A stretch of DNA of 19,467 nucleotides from an uncultured Bacillus sp. (GTDB lineage Bacteria > Bacillota > Bacilli > Bacillales > Cytobacillaceae). Made by a program: the position numbers and the translations under genes. Shown here piece after piece: positions 12,780-19,467 of this stretch; position 1 is the stretch's first letter; every line of letters starts with the position of its first letter. Location of the stretch: assembly GCA_937902115.1 (NCBI GenBank), contig CALGSR010000017.1, forward strand, positions 1-19,467. The letters are read 5' to 3'. The notes under the pieces were generated by a model. That model worked only from the letters and a program-made list of their open reading frames with translations, was not told the origin of the DNA and did not search any database.

Positions 12780-13638
12780 AATCGTCGTGTTTTGTTGTCT
12801 CTAATAACTCCAGGATCCGCTCTAAATCATCCTTTGAAAAAAACTCAATCTCAATCTTACCTTTATTTTTTGTTTGTTTGATCTGAACATTAGTCCCAAA
12901 TTTTTCCATAAGTGATGTTTCTTGTGCTTTAATGAAAACATCCTTTTCCGGTCTTTGCGGTCTTTTTGTTTCACGTGAAACATGTTCATTAAGCTGCTGA
13001 ATTAATTGCTCAAGCTGGCGGACATTTAATCCATCCCTTAGGATTTTATCGACTACTGCCGGGATTGAATCCTTTTTACGTAAGCCAAGAAGCGCCCTTC
13101 CGTGTCCCATGGAGATTTGACCATCAGAGATGAATTGCTGGATCTTTGGAGGGAGTGAAAGGAGCCGGATATGATTGGCAATATGCGGTCTGCTCTTCCC
13201 AAGTTTCTTTGCTAACTCATCCTGAGTAATATTTAGTTTTTCGATTAATAGTTGATAAGCGGATGCTTCTTCAATCGGAGTTAAGTCCTCACGCTGCAGG
13301 TTTTCAAGCAAGGCCATCTCCATCATTTGCTGATCGGATAATTCACGAACAACGGCAGGGATTTTTTCAAATTTTGCCTCGCAAGCTGCCCGGTACCGCC
13401 GTTCCCCTACAACAATTTCATACCCCTTAATCGTTTTCCTCACAATAATCGGTTGCAAAATACCATGCTGAAGAATGGACTGCTTTAACTCCTCAATGGC
13501 CCCCTTATCGAAAATCTTCCGGGGCTGATAGGGATTTGGCCGACAATCCTTTACATTAATTTCACTTATCGTCTCTTCCTGCTCTATTTCAACATTTGAA
13601 AAAAACGCATTTAATCCTTTTCCAAGACCTTTAGCCAT
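12778..13638 (-). CDS. parB: Chromosome-partitioning protein ParB (Spo0J)
   Basis: ParB binds parS, spreads as a CTP-dependent sliding clamp, loads SMC condensin at the origin and works with ParA/Soj in origin segregation and control of DnaA. The product has 286 residues. The N-terminal CTPase domain has PNPYQPRK, HGILQPIIVR, GERRYRAA (78-85) and ENLQRED (112-118). The helix-turn-helix region is about 138-160 (LTQDELAKKLGKSRPHIANH-like). A C-terminal dimerisation domain follows. The ATG overlaps the end of parA by 8 nt, so translation is coupled. A perfect parS lies within the gene. It is paralogous to noc nearby: the recognition helix reads GKSRPH here against GKGQST in Noc. Confidence 0.98.
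   Translation of the reverse strand: MAKGLGKGLNAFFSNVEIEQEETISEINVKDCRPNPYQPRKIFDKGAIEELKQSILQHGILQPIIVRKTIKGYEIVVGERRYRAACEAKFEKIPAVVRELSDQQMMEMALLENLQREDLTPIEEASAYQLLIEKLNITQDELAKKLGKSRPHIANHIRLLSLPPKIQQFISDGQISMGHGRALLGLRKKDSIPAVVDKILRDGLNVRQLEQLIQQLNEHVSRETKRPQRPEKDVFIKAQETSLMEKFGTNVQIKQTKNKGKIEIEFFSKDDLERILELLETTKHDD
12967..12982. promoter_or_regulatory. parS: parS centromere site inside parB
   Basis: TGTTTCACGTGAAACA is a perfect 16-bp palindrome and an ideal match to the bacterial parS consensus. It lies in the parB coding sequence, where it encodes VSRET (residues 220-224), the same arrangement as in B. subtilis spo0J. I found no second good parS in the window by eye. Confidence 0.97.
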
Positions 13639-14392
13639 TTCCCACCACTTCCTTTGCGAAATCTAAATATACTTCAGCGCCACGCGACTTCGGATCATAG
13701 ATAATAATAGGTTCACCGTGACTCGGAGCCTCGCTCAGACGAACATTCCGTGGAATAATGGTTTGATATACTTTGCTTTGAAAGTATTTCTTAACCTCTT
13801 CAATCACCTGCAGCCCGAGATTGGTTCTGGCATCTAACATCGTTAACAAGACACCTTCAATTTTCAAATCATCATTGAGATGTTTTTGCACGAGCCGAAC
13901 CGTATTTAACAGCTGGCTTAATCCCTCTAACGCATAATACTCACACTGAACAGGGATGAGGACGGAGTCAGATGCTGTTAATGCATTAAGTGTTAACAAT
14001 CCAAGAGATGGAGGACAATCGATAATAATAAAATCATAGTCATCCTTTACTGCTTCGAGTGCCCTTTTGAGACGTACTTCTCTTGAAATTGTCGGTACTA
14101 ATTCAATTTCCGCTCCTGCCAGCTGGATGGTTGCAGGGATAACAGAAAGATGCTCGACATTCGTTGTCATAATAACTTCCTTCGCTTCGACATCATCAAC
14201 CAATACATTATAAATGCATTGATCGACATCGGCCTTTTCAATCCCGACTCCGCTTGTTGCATTCCCTTGCGGATCTATGTCAACTAACAACACCTTTTTC
14301 CCTATGTATGCTAAACATGCACCTAAATTTACAGAAGTTGTCGTTTTACCGACACCTCCCTTTTGGTTCGCTATAGCAATTACCTTCCCCAT
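13631..14392 (-). CDS. parA: Chromosome-partitioning ATPase ParA (Soj)
   Basis: ParA/Soj is a deviant Walker ATPase that binds DNA as an ATP dimer, helps move ParB-bound origins and, as monomer or dimer, inhibits or activates DnaA. The length is 253 residues. The deviant Walker A KGGVGKTT (11-18, with signature Lys11 and Lys16), Asp40 in VDIDPQGN, and the IIDCPPSLGLLTLNAL block are clear; these positions agree with B. subtilis Soj. RNVRLSEAPSHGEPI is the conserved late block. AGGTGA lies 5 nt before the ATG at 14392. It overlaps parB by 8 nt. The upstream gap to noc is unusually long (692 bp). Confidence 0.98.
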   Translation of the reverse strand: MGKVIAIANQKGGVGKTTTSVNLGACLAYIGKKVLLVDIDPQGNATSGVGIEKADVDQCIYNVLVDDVEAKEVIMTTNVEHLSVIPATIQLAGAEIELVPTISREVRLKRALEAVKDDYDFIIIDCPPSLGLLTLNALTASDSVLIPVQCEYYALEGLSQLLNTVRLVQKHLNDDLKIEGVLLTMLDARTNLGLQVIEEVKKYFQSKVYQTIIPRNVRLSEAPSHGEPIIIYDPKSRGAEVYLDFAKEVVGNG

Positions 14393-14417
14393 GGTGTCAC
14401 CTACTTTCTATTTACAT

Positions 14418-14450
14418 ATCAAATGCACCTTGACGTATTTACGCCAAGAC
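14418..14450. repeat. Family IV-like fragment upstream of parA
   Basis: The segment carries CACC, TTGACGTATTT and ACGCCAAGAC. It shares the TACGCC-AAGAC and GACGTATTT words with the palindrome at 6891-6912, rearranged. The similarity is short and the relationship is uncertain. Confidence 0.35.
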
Positions 14451-14627
14451 TTTTCCCTTAACCTGCTTAGGCGTTACCCTATGAAATCTTGGGATATCCG
14501 CCTTTTTCTATTTAAATATGGTTCTATTACACTGTTTATTTATGAAAATAGTAATCTGTCTTTTATTTTATCACGAATATGTAAGGATGATCGTTTTTTT
14601 ATCAAGGCTGCATTCGTAAAGTTTGTT

Positions 14628-14653
14628 GTTAAAATTTAAAGGCCAATTTTAAC
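14628..14653. repeat. 9-bp inverted repeat in the noc-parA gap
   Basis: GTTAAAATT (14628-14636) and AATTTTAAC (14645-14653) are perfect complements around an 8-nt centre TAAAGGCC. No T-tract follows, so an operator is at least as likely as a terminator. Confidence 0.5.
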
Positions 14654-15084
14654 GTGCAATCAGGTATTTTGAGCATTTTTATCTAATTTGTAGCTCTTTT
14701 CTCAATAAATTTCTAACAACATCAACCTTTATGCAAGAACAATCAGTTTTTTTACTCTAAAAGCAACAATGTTTAAGAAAAGAGACTTTATCAAAGTTGA
14801 GGTTGTATATAGTTTCCTATTTTTAGGGGGATTTTTCAACAATAAGCGATATAATTCTCATTGTTCTTTCATTCGACAGTCCCATGTTTGGGTAAGAGGG
14901 TTTTTATCATAAGCCCCTTGGGGAAGAAAAGGAAGAGTTAGACTGACCCCACAGCAAATAGGTCTGGATTATAATAAATGCTTGGTTTTTTTTGGAAAAT
15001 AGGTATTCATTGCTATAGCATTTAGTTAAAAATCCAAACCCGCGAAAGCCAGTCGATTGAAGAGAAATCGGCCATACGGCTGTT

Positions 15085-15963
15085 TTATTTTTTCTTTGGT
15101 ATTTTAATCGTAAATTGATAGTATTCTTCAAATTCCTCTTCTTTCGAATCGAGGTTGATTCCATTATCCGAAACCATGGACAAGGATTGACGAATCGTGT
15201 TAACTGCAATCCGTACATCTTTACTGAAAGCCTTTCTTCTTGGCTTTGGCTTTTCCGCTGATTGCTCCAGCATTTTAACAACCCGTTCTTCGGTCTGCTT
15301 TACATTCAAATCCTTCTCAATAATTTCAGCCAGCAGCTTAACCTGCTTTTCCGGATTCTTTAACGGAATAAGGGAACGTGCATGGCGTTCTGTAATCATT
15401 TTATTTAATAATGCATCCTGAACTTCCTGCGGTAATTTGAGGAGCCGCAGTTTATTCGCAACTGTTGACTGACCCTTCCCAAGGCGCTGCGCTAATGCCT
15501 CCTGAGTTAACTGATGCAGTTCAAGCAACTTTCCATAGGCAATGGCTTCTTCTATTGGCGAAAGTTCCTCGCGCTGCAGGTTTTCAATTAAAGCAACAGA
15601 GGCTGTTTCTGTATCGTTAAAATCCTTGATAATAGCTGGGGCCGTTTCCCAGCCAATTTTCTTCATTGCACGCCATCTTCGTTCACCAGCAATGATCTCA
15701 AAGCGGCCATCTTCAAGAGGACGTACAACAATAGGCTGGATAATCCCATGTATGTGGATTGTACGAGAAAGTTCCTCTATTTTTTCATCATCGAATATCG
15801 CTCTAGGCTGAAAGCGATTTGGAATGATGTCATCAATTGAAATTTGACTAATGCCCTCATTTGGTACGATCTCCTCAATGGCATCTGAATCGGTTATTTT
15901 CTCCATCTCCATTTGATCATCCTTTTCGCCGAGGCCAAAAATGCGTGAAAAAGTATGCTTCAT
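15085..15963 (-). CDS. noc: Nucleoid occlusion protein Noc
   Basis: Noc is a ParB paralogue that binds NBS sites across the chromosome, spreads with CTP, attaches to the membrane and blocks FtsZ assembly over the nucleoid. From the ATG at 15963 it has 292 residues. It starts MKHTFSRIFGLGEK, matching the N-terminal amphipathic membrane-targeting helix. The ParB/CTPase blocks PNRFQPR, GIIQPIVVR, GERRWRA (93-99) and ENLQREE (127-133) follow, then the HTH (about 153-175) with LGKGQSTVAN in the Noc form. The GTG one codon earlier is too close to the Shine-Dalgarno AAGGTGG. rsmG lies upstream behind a terminator, so noc probably has its own promoter. I saw no exact NBS in the window. Confidence 0.97.
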   Translation of the reverse strand: MKHTFSRIFGLGEKDDQMEMEKITDSDAIEEIVPNEGISQISIDDIIPNRFQPRAIFDDEKIEELSRTIHIHGIIQPIVVRPLEDGRFEIIAGERRWRAMKKIGWETAPAIIKDFNDTETASVALIENLQREELSPIEEAIAYGKLLELHQLTQEALAQRLGKGQSTVANKLRLLKLPQEVQDALLNKMITERHARSLIPLKNPEKQVKLLAEIIEKDLNVKQTEERVVKMLEQSAEKPKPRRKAFSKDVRIAVNTIRQSLSMVSDNGINLDSKEEEFEEYYQFTIKIPKKK

Positions 15964-16121
15964 CACTCTGCACCACCTTTACGAAACTCCCTAATAACTT
16001 ATTTCTTGAAAAAAACGACAAGTCCTGCTGCCAAAATGAATATTCCCTTTCATTTATTCGACGGAAAAAACTGAATCATTTATTTTCATAGCAAATCATT
16101 TTTAATATTGGCATGTAAATT

Positions 16122-16161
16122 AAGAAAAATGGAAACCCTGCATCAGAGCAGTTCTTCCATT
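16122..16161 (-). terminator. Probable terminator of rsmG
   Basis: AATGGAA (16128-16134) pairs with TTCCATT (16155-16161), with an inner CTGC/GCAG helix and 6-nt loop. On the minus strand it is followed by TTTCTT. It lies about 60 nt after the rsmG stop. A TTGACA on the minus strand (16166-16171) directly precedes it, so a noc promoter could overlap the hairpin. Confidence 0.6.
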
Positions 16162-16219
16162 CATGTGTCAAAAAAATTTCATTAATTACATTATGCCATA
16201 TTTTTTTACAAAAGTAACT

Positions 16220-16936
16220 CTACTCTATTGGGCTTCGATTCGGAGTTCCAGGTTTACGCGGATATTTTTTTGGTGTCGGCTTTTCCTTAGCAATAAGGAA
16301 AATATTACGCTCGCTATCCTCAAGTGGCAGCGAAAAGGAATATCTCTCTTTTACAGCACCACCTAATAATGTGATTGCCCTTTTTCCTGCCTCTAGTTCT
16401 TCCTGCCCGCTCGCACCCTTCATTGCAATAAAGGTGCCGCCTTTTTTGACAAGCGGAAGACATAATTCACTTAACACAGACATTCTTGCAACCGCTCTCG
16501 CTGTTACGATATCATAGGATTCACGATGTTCTTTTAGCTGGCCGAAGGTTTCCGCACGTTCATGGACAAAGCGGACATTTTCAAGCTCCAGTTCTTTAGC
16601 AAGATGTTCTAAAAAGTGAATTCTTTTATTGAGAGAATCGACGATCGTTACATGGATATCCGGGAAGGCAATCTTAATTGGTATGCTGGGAAATCCCGCG
16701 CCTGCCCCAACATCACAAAGAGATAAATTTTGCGCAAAGGGGAAATAAAAACTAGCAGTGAGAGAATCAAAAAAGTGCTTTAAATAGACCTCACCTTTCT
16801 CCGTAATAGCGGTTAAATTCATTTTTTCATTCCATTCGACAAGTGTTTCATAGTAAATTTCATATTGCTTCAGTTGCTTATCTGTCAGGGTGATTCCCTT
16901 TTCAACGAGCAATTGAATAAATTGTTCCTGATTCAT
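16220..16936 (-). CDS. rsmG: 16S rRNA (guanine527-N7)-methyltransferase RsmG (GidB)
   Basis: RsmG makes m7G527 in 16S rRNA using S-adenosylmethionine; its loss gives low-level streptomycin resistance in bacteria. The 238-residue protein has the N-terminal helix region ending WNEKMNLTAI, HFFDSL, and SAM motif I CDVGAGAGFPSIP (74-86). It continues with VDSLNKR and TARAVARMSVL and ends in a basic Lys/Arg/Pro tail. The ATG at 16936 has AGAAGGG about 6 nt upstream. It is normally close behind mnmG; here a terminator and a 189-bp repeat separate them. The function is assigned from family knowledge. Confidence 0.98.
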   Translation of the reverse strand: MNQEQFIQLLVEKGITLTDKQLKQYEIYYETLVEWNEKMNLTAITEKGEVYLKHFFDSLTASFYFPFAQNLSLCDVGAGAGFPSIPIKIAFPDIHVTIVDSLNKRIHFLEHLAKELELENVRFVHERAETFGQLKEHRESYDIVTARAVARMSVLSELCLPLVKKGGTFIAMKGASGQEELEAGKRAITLLGGAVKERYSFSLPLEDSERNIFLIAKEKPTPKKYPRKPGTPNRSPIE

Positions 16937-16958
16937 TTAAAAGTCCCTTCTTTTCGTT

Positions 16959-17147
16959 AGGCTCTGCTAAACTTGGTTGTTGATTTCCGTTGCAGGCACT
17001 TCGCGCACCTTAGGACGACCGCCGATCCTCCCCGCCACTTCGTGCCTGTGGGGTCTCGTCTGTCTTGCTTCTCCCGCAGGAGTCTTCGTGCCTTCCACTC
17101 CAATCAACAAAGGATTCGGAATCAATATGGACCCTTTAACACAGCCT
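16959..17147. repeat. Family III GC-rich element with inverted ends
   Basis: The left end AGGCTCTG..TTGTTGATT and the right end AATCAACAAAGG..ACAGCCT are imperfect inverted repeats. The interior has CAGGCAC (16993-16999) pairing with GTGCCTG (17042-17048) and CTCC-CGCA-GGAG. It is much more GC-rich than its surroundings. I recall elements with GTTGATTTCCGTTGCAGGCA in many Bacillus genomes. It starts about 10 nt upstream of the rsmG Shine-Dalgarno. No transposase is present, so it resembles a non-autonomous element or structured RNA. Confidence 0.75.
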
Positions 17148-17170
17148 ATTCTTAAATAACATTCTTAACT

Positions 17171-17206
17171 CAAAAACTCGCTGTCCTGCATCGATGCAGG
17201 ACAGCG
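17171..17206 (-). terminator. Intrinsic terminator of mnmG
   Basis: A perfect 14-bp-arm palindrome (17179-17206, centre ATCGAT) contains CTGTCCTGCATC and its complement. It is followed on the minus strand by AGTTTTTG. It lies 9 nt after the mnmG stop. Confidence 0.9.
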
Positions 17207-17214
17207 GAAGTCTT

Positions 17215-19104
17215 TTACTCGTTCGTCATTCTGGCTATTTTCCCTTGCTCTAAATAAACAAGCAGGATCGAAATATCCGCTGGATTGACACCTGAAATCC
17301 TCGATGCCTGGGCAATCGATAACGGTCGGATTTTTTCCAACTTCTGTCTTGCCTCGGTTGCAAGTCCGTTAATGGCTTGATAATCGATGTTTTCCGGAAT
17401 CCTTTTATCTTCCATTTTCTTTAGGCGCTCAACCTGCTGCAATGATTTTTCGATATATCCCTGATATTTGATTTGAATTTCAACTTGTTCTTTTACTTCT
17501 AGTTCGAGCTCTACTTCACTTTTTGTCAAAGATTCAAGATGCTCGTAGTTCATTTCAGGCCGTTTTAATAAGTCTGAGGCCCTGACACCGTCCTTCAGTG
17601 CAGTACCGCCTAAGCTCTGAATCAGTTCCTGAACTTGCTCATTCGGCTTTAAGATAACGGAGGAAAGACGTTTAATCTCTGCCTCAACTGCCTCTTTCTT
17701 CGCCGTGAATTTCTCATAGCGTTCTTGTGAAATAAGACCGATTTTGTAACCCATTTCTGTCAAGCGTAAATCAGCATTATCATGACGGAGAAGGAGACGG
17801 TATTCGGCCCTTGAAGTCAAGAGACGGTAAGGTTCATTTGTTCCTTTTGTGACAAGATCATCAATTAATACACCAATATAAGCATCCGAACGGCTTAGAA
17901 TTAACTCTTCGCGGCCAAGCGCATTTAATCCGGCATTAATTCCTGCAATCAGGCCTTGGGCAGATGCCTCTTCATAACCGGAGGTACCATTGATCTGTCC
18001 TGCTGTATAAAGGTTTTTGATTTTTTTTGTTTCCAAAGTCGGCCACAGCTGTGCCGGATCGATCGCATCATACTCAATCGCATAGCCGGCTCTCATTAAC
18101 TGCGCCTTTTCCAAACCTGGGACTGTTTTGATTAATTGATGCTGCACATCCTCAGGCATACTGGTTGAAAGCCCTTGTACATAGACCTCCTCTGTATTTC
18201 GCCCTTCTGGCTCAAGGAAGATTTGATGTCTTGGCTTATCACTGAAACGAACAACCTTATCCTCAATTGAAGGACAATAACGGGCACCAGTCCCCTTTAC
18301 CATCCCGGAGAACATTGGGGCGCGGTGTAAATTTTGATCGATAATCGAATGGGTCATTTCATTTGTATAAGTCAGCCAGCACGGGAGCTGATCGGTAATA
18401 AATTTCGTTGTTTCATAAGAAAATGCCCGTGGCTCTTTATCGCCAGGCTGAATTTCCGTTTTGCTGTAATCAATCGTTTTACTATTTACTCGGGGCGGCG
18501 TACCCGTTTTAAAACGAACTAAATGGAACCCAAGTTCTTCGAGATGTTCAGAGAGCTTGATCGACGGCTGCTGATTATTCGGACCGCTTGAATATTTTAA
18601 TTCACCGAGAATAATCTCACCACGCAAGTAAGTTCCAGTCGTGATGATAACTGTTTTCGCACGGTAAATGGCACCGGTCTTTGTGATCACACCACAGCAT
18701 ACCCCATCCTCGACAATCAGCTCTTCCACCATTCCTTGAACAAGAGTTAAATTCGGTTCATTTTCAAGCGTTCTTTTCATTTCACTTTGGTAGGCCACCT
18801 TATCTGCCTGTGCCCGTAATGCACGAACAGCCGGCCCTTTACCGGTATTCAACATTCTCATTTGAATATAGGTTTTATCAATGTTTTTTCCCATTTCTCC
18901 GCCAAGCGCGTCGATCTCCCGAACGACAACCCCTTTTGCCGGACCGCCGATAGACGGGTTGCAAGGCATAAATGCTACCATATCCAAATTGATGGTTATC
19001 ATTACTGTTTTAGCCCCAAGCCGGGCAGTGGCAAGCCCAGCCTCACAGCCCGCATGGCCGGCACCTACCACGATTGCATCGTAACTTCCTGCTTCGTATT
19101 GCAT
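17215..19104 (-). CDS. mnmG: tRNA uridine-5-carboxymethylaminomethyl modification enzyme MnmG (GidA)
   Basis: MnmG is the FAD-dependent partner of MnmE; together they build cmnm5U/nm5U at wobble position 34 of certain tRNAs. The 629-residue length matches B. subtilis (628). The N-terminal FAD fold has GAGHAGCE (14-21). PCNPSIGGPAKG (47-58) holds a conserved Cys. Further blocks are GTYLRGEI, RFKTGTPPRV, RYCPSIEDKVVRF, NLYTAGQINGTSGYEEA and, at the C-terminus, SRISGVNPADISILLVYLE, part of the MnmE-binding helical domain. GGAGG lies 9 nt before the ATG. A family I repeat separates it from mnmE by 149 bp. Confidence 0.99.
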   Translation of the reverse strand: MQYEAGSYDAIVVGAGHAGCEAGLATARLGAKTVMITINLDMVAFMPCNPSIGGPAKGVVVREIDALGGEMGKNIDKTYIQMRMLNTGKGPAVRALRAQADKVAYQSEMKRTLENEPNLTLVQGMVEELIVEDGVCCGVITKTGAIYRAKTVIITTGTYLRGEIILGELKYSSGPNNQQPSIKLSEHLEELGFHLVRFKTGTPPRVNSKTIDYSKTEIQPGDKEPRAFSYETTKFITDQLPCWLTYTNEMTHSIIDQNLHRAPMFSGMVKGTGARYCPSIEDKVVRFSDKPRHQIFLEPEGRNTEEVYVQGLSTSMPEDVQHQLIKTVPGLEKAQLMRAGYAIEYDAIDPAQLWPTLETKKIKNLYTAGQINGTSGYEEASAQGLIAGINAGLNALGREELILSRSDAYIGVLIDDLVTKGTNEPYRLLTSRAEYRLLLRHDNADLRLTEMGYKIGLISQERYEKFTAKKEAVEAEIKRLSSVILKPNEQVQELIQSLGGTALKDGVRASDLLKRPEMNYEHLESLTKSEVELELEVKEQVEIQIKYQGYIEKSLQQVERLKKMEDKRIPENIDYQAINGLATEARQKLEKIRPLSIAQASRISGVNPADISILLVYLEQGKIARMTNE

Positions 19105-19132
19105 GAATTGCTTCCTCCAAACTTCCTGCTAT

Positions 19133-19253
19133 TGTCTAGCTCCAGGTCCTAGCTGCTCTTATTTCTAGCTGTGCCTAGAGATAAGTTAAAGTACAACCTT
19201 CTCCCCGGCCTTTTCTTTTGCTTGTCGCAGCTGGGCAAGACCCTTCCGCTTTT
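19133..19253 (+). repeat. Family I repeat between mnmE and mnmG
   Basis: The left end TGTCTAGCTCCAGG and right end CTTCCGCTTTT match family I. The core differs from the other copies: an 11-bp hairpin CTTATTTCTAG (19158-19168) / CTAGAGATAAG (19175-19185) with one G-T pair. The right end directly touches the mnmE stop codon. Confidence 0.75.
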
Positions 19254-19467
19254 CTATTTTCCCAAACAGAACTGTGAGAAGAGCTGCGTAATTAAGCTGT
19301 CCTGCACGCTTTCGCCGATGATCTCCCCTAATAGTTCCCATGTTCTTGTTAAATCGATTTGCAAAATATCAATTGGTGTCCCCATTTCATTCCCGCTTAT
19401 AACATCCTCGATTGCCTGCAGAGCCTGATGCAAAAGAGCAATATGGCGGCTGTTCGATACATAGGTC
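19254..19467 (-). CDS. mnmE: tRNA modification GTPase MnmE, C-terminal 70 residues (cut by window edge)
   Basis: Translation from the right edge gives 70 residues ending at TAG 19254-19256. They include SNSRHIALLHQAL, IDLTRTWELLGEIIGE and the terminal FCLGK, whose Cys belongs to the conserved C-x-G-K motif that closes MnmE. MnmE is the GTPase partner of MnmG in wobble-uridine modification, and the two genes are adjacent as in other Bacillus. The N-terminal and G domains lie outside the window. Confidence 0.97.
   Translation of the reverse strand, partial: TYVSNSRHIALLHQALQAIEDVISGNEMGTPIDILQIDLTRTWELLGEIIGESVQDSLITQLFSQFCLGK

Larger units (their letters stand above)
14393..15084. other. Long noc-parA intergenic region (no gene)
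   Basis: This 692-bp AT-rich gap has no convincing ORF. It contains a family IV-like motif (14418-14450), a hairpin followed by T residues on the plus strand (14469-14507), a 9-bp perfect palindrome (14628-14653) and a TATAAT on the minus strand (14968-14973) without a good -35. The parA promoter must be here, unless parA is read through from noc. I could not place it with confidence. Confidence 0.7.

Noticed and set aside
14907..15281. 124-codon minus-strand frame overlapping the end of noc
   Set aside because: It overlaps the conserved C-terminal part of noc in another frame, has no ribosome-binding site and resembles nothing known to me.
16973..17159. Two 60-codon plus-strand frames between rsmG and mnmG
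   Set aside because: They lie within the GC-rich family III repeat, overlap each other in different frames and lack start signals.
1..19467. CRISPR array, transposon, prophage or defence island
   Set aside because: No regularly spaced direct repeats, transposase, integrase or phage-like genes are visible; all genes belong to the conserved origin-proximal core.

Overview
The window is a chromosomal segment of a low-GC Gram-positive endospore former, most likely Bacillus in the broad sense (Bacillaceae). The evidence is gene order and protein sequence. Reading right to left it carries the conserved block flanking the replication origin, mnmE-mnmG-rsmG-noc-parA(soj)-parB(spo0J), then yyaC, ychF, rpsF-ssb-rpsR, gdpP-rplI, dnaB (dnaC of B. 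subtilis), purA and a tRNA cluster. The proteins resemble the B. subtilis versions as I remember them, and the spore gene yyaC is present. By analogy with B. subtilis, oriC should lie beyond the right edge, so nearly every gene (all except yyaC) is transcribed leftwards, away from the origin.

Layout, left to right. Positions 1-413 hold four minus-strand tRNA genes (Phe partial, Asp, Glu, Lys). Then come purA with a PurR-type control region, dnaB, rplI, gdpP (c-di-AMP phosphodiesterase), rpsR-ssb-rpsF with a candidate autoregulatory leader, and ychF. These are followed by a DUF951 gene and an mscS-type channel gene, the lone plus-strand gene yyaC with a candidate forespore promoter, and a DUF554 membrane protein. 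Last are parB (carrying a perfect parS), parA, noc, rsmG, mnmG and the 3' end of mnmE at the right edge.

The genes are housekeeping: replication and segregation (DnaB, SSB, ParA/ParB/parS, Noc), translation (S6, S18, L9, tRNAs, RsmG, MnmE/MnmG, YchF), purine synthesis, c-di-AMP and osmotic homeostasis (GdpP, MscS), and sporulation (YyaC).

The unusual content is between the genes. At least four kinds of structured intergenic repeat sit there. (I) An element with fixed ends (TGTCTAGCTCC / GCTTCCGCTTTT) and a different hairpin core in each of three copies. (II) An ~84-bp multi-arm element, with three full copies and one possible minimal copy; its closing stem shows a compensatory base change. 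(III) A GC-rich 189-bp element with inverted ends between mnmG and rsmG. (IV) A cluster of long palindromes between rpsR and gdpP, where many Bacillus genomes have yybS (DUF2232). Several copies lie in mRNA leaders or tRNA spacers and would be transcribed. I found no CRISPR array, transposase, prophage gene or defence system, and no new protein system.
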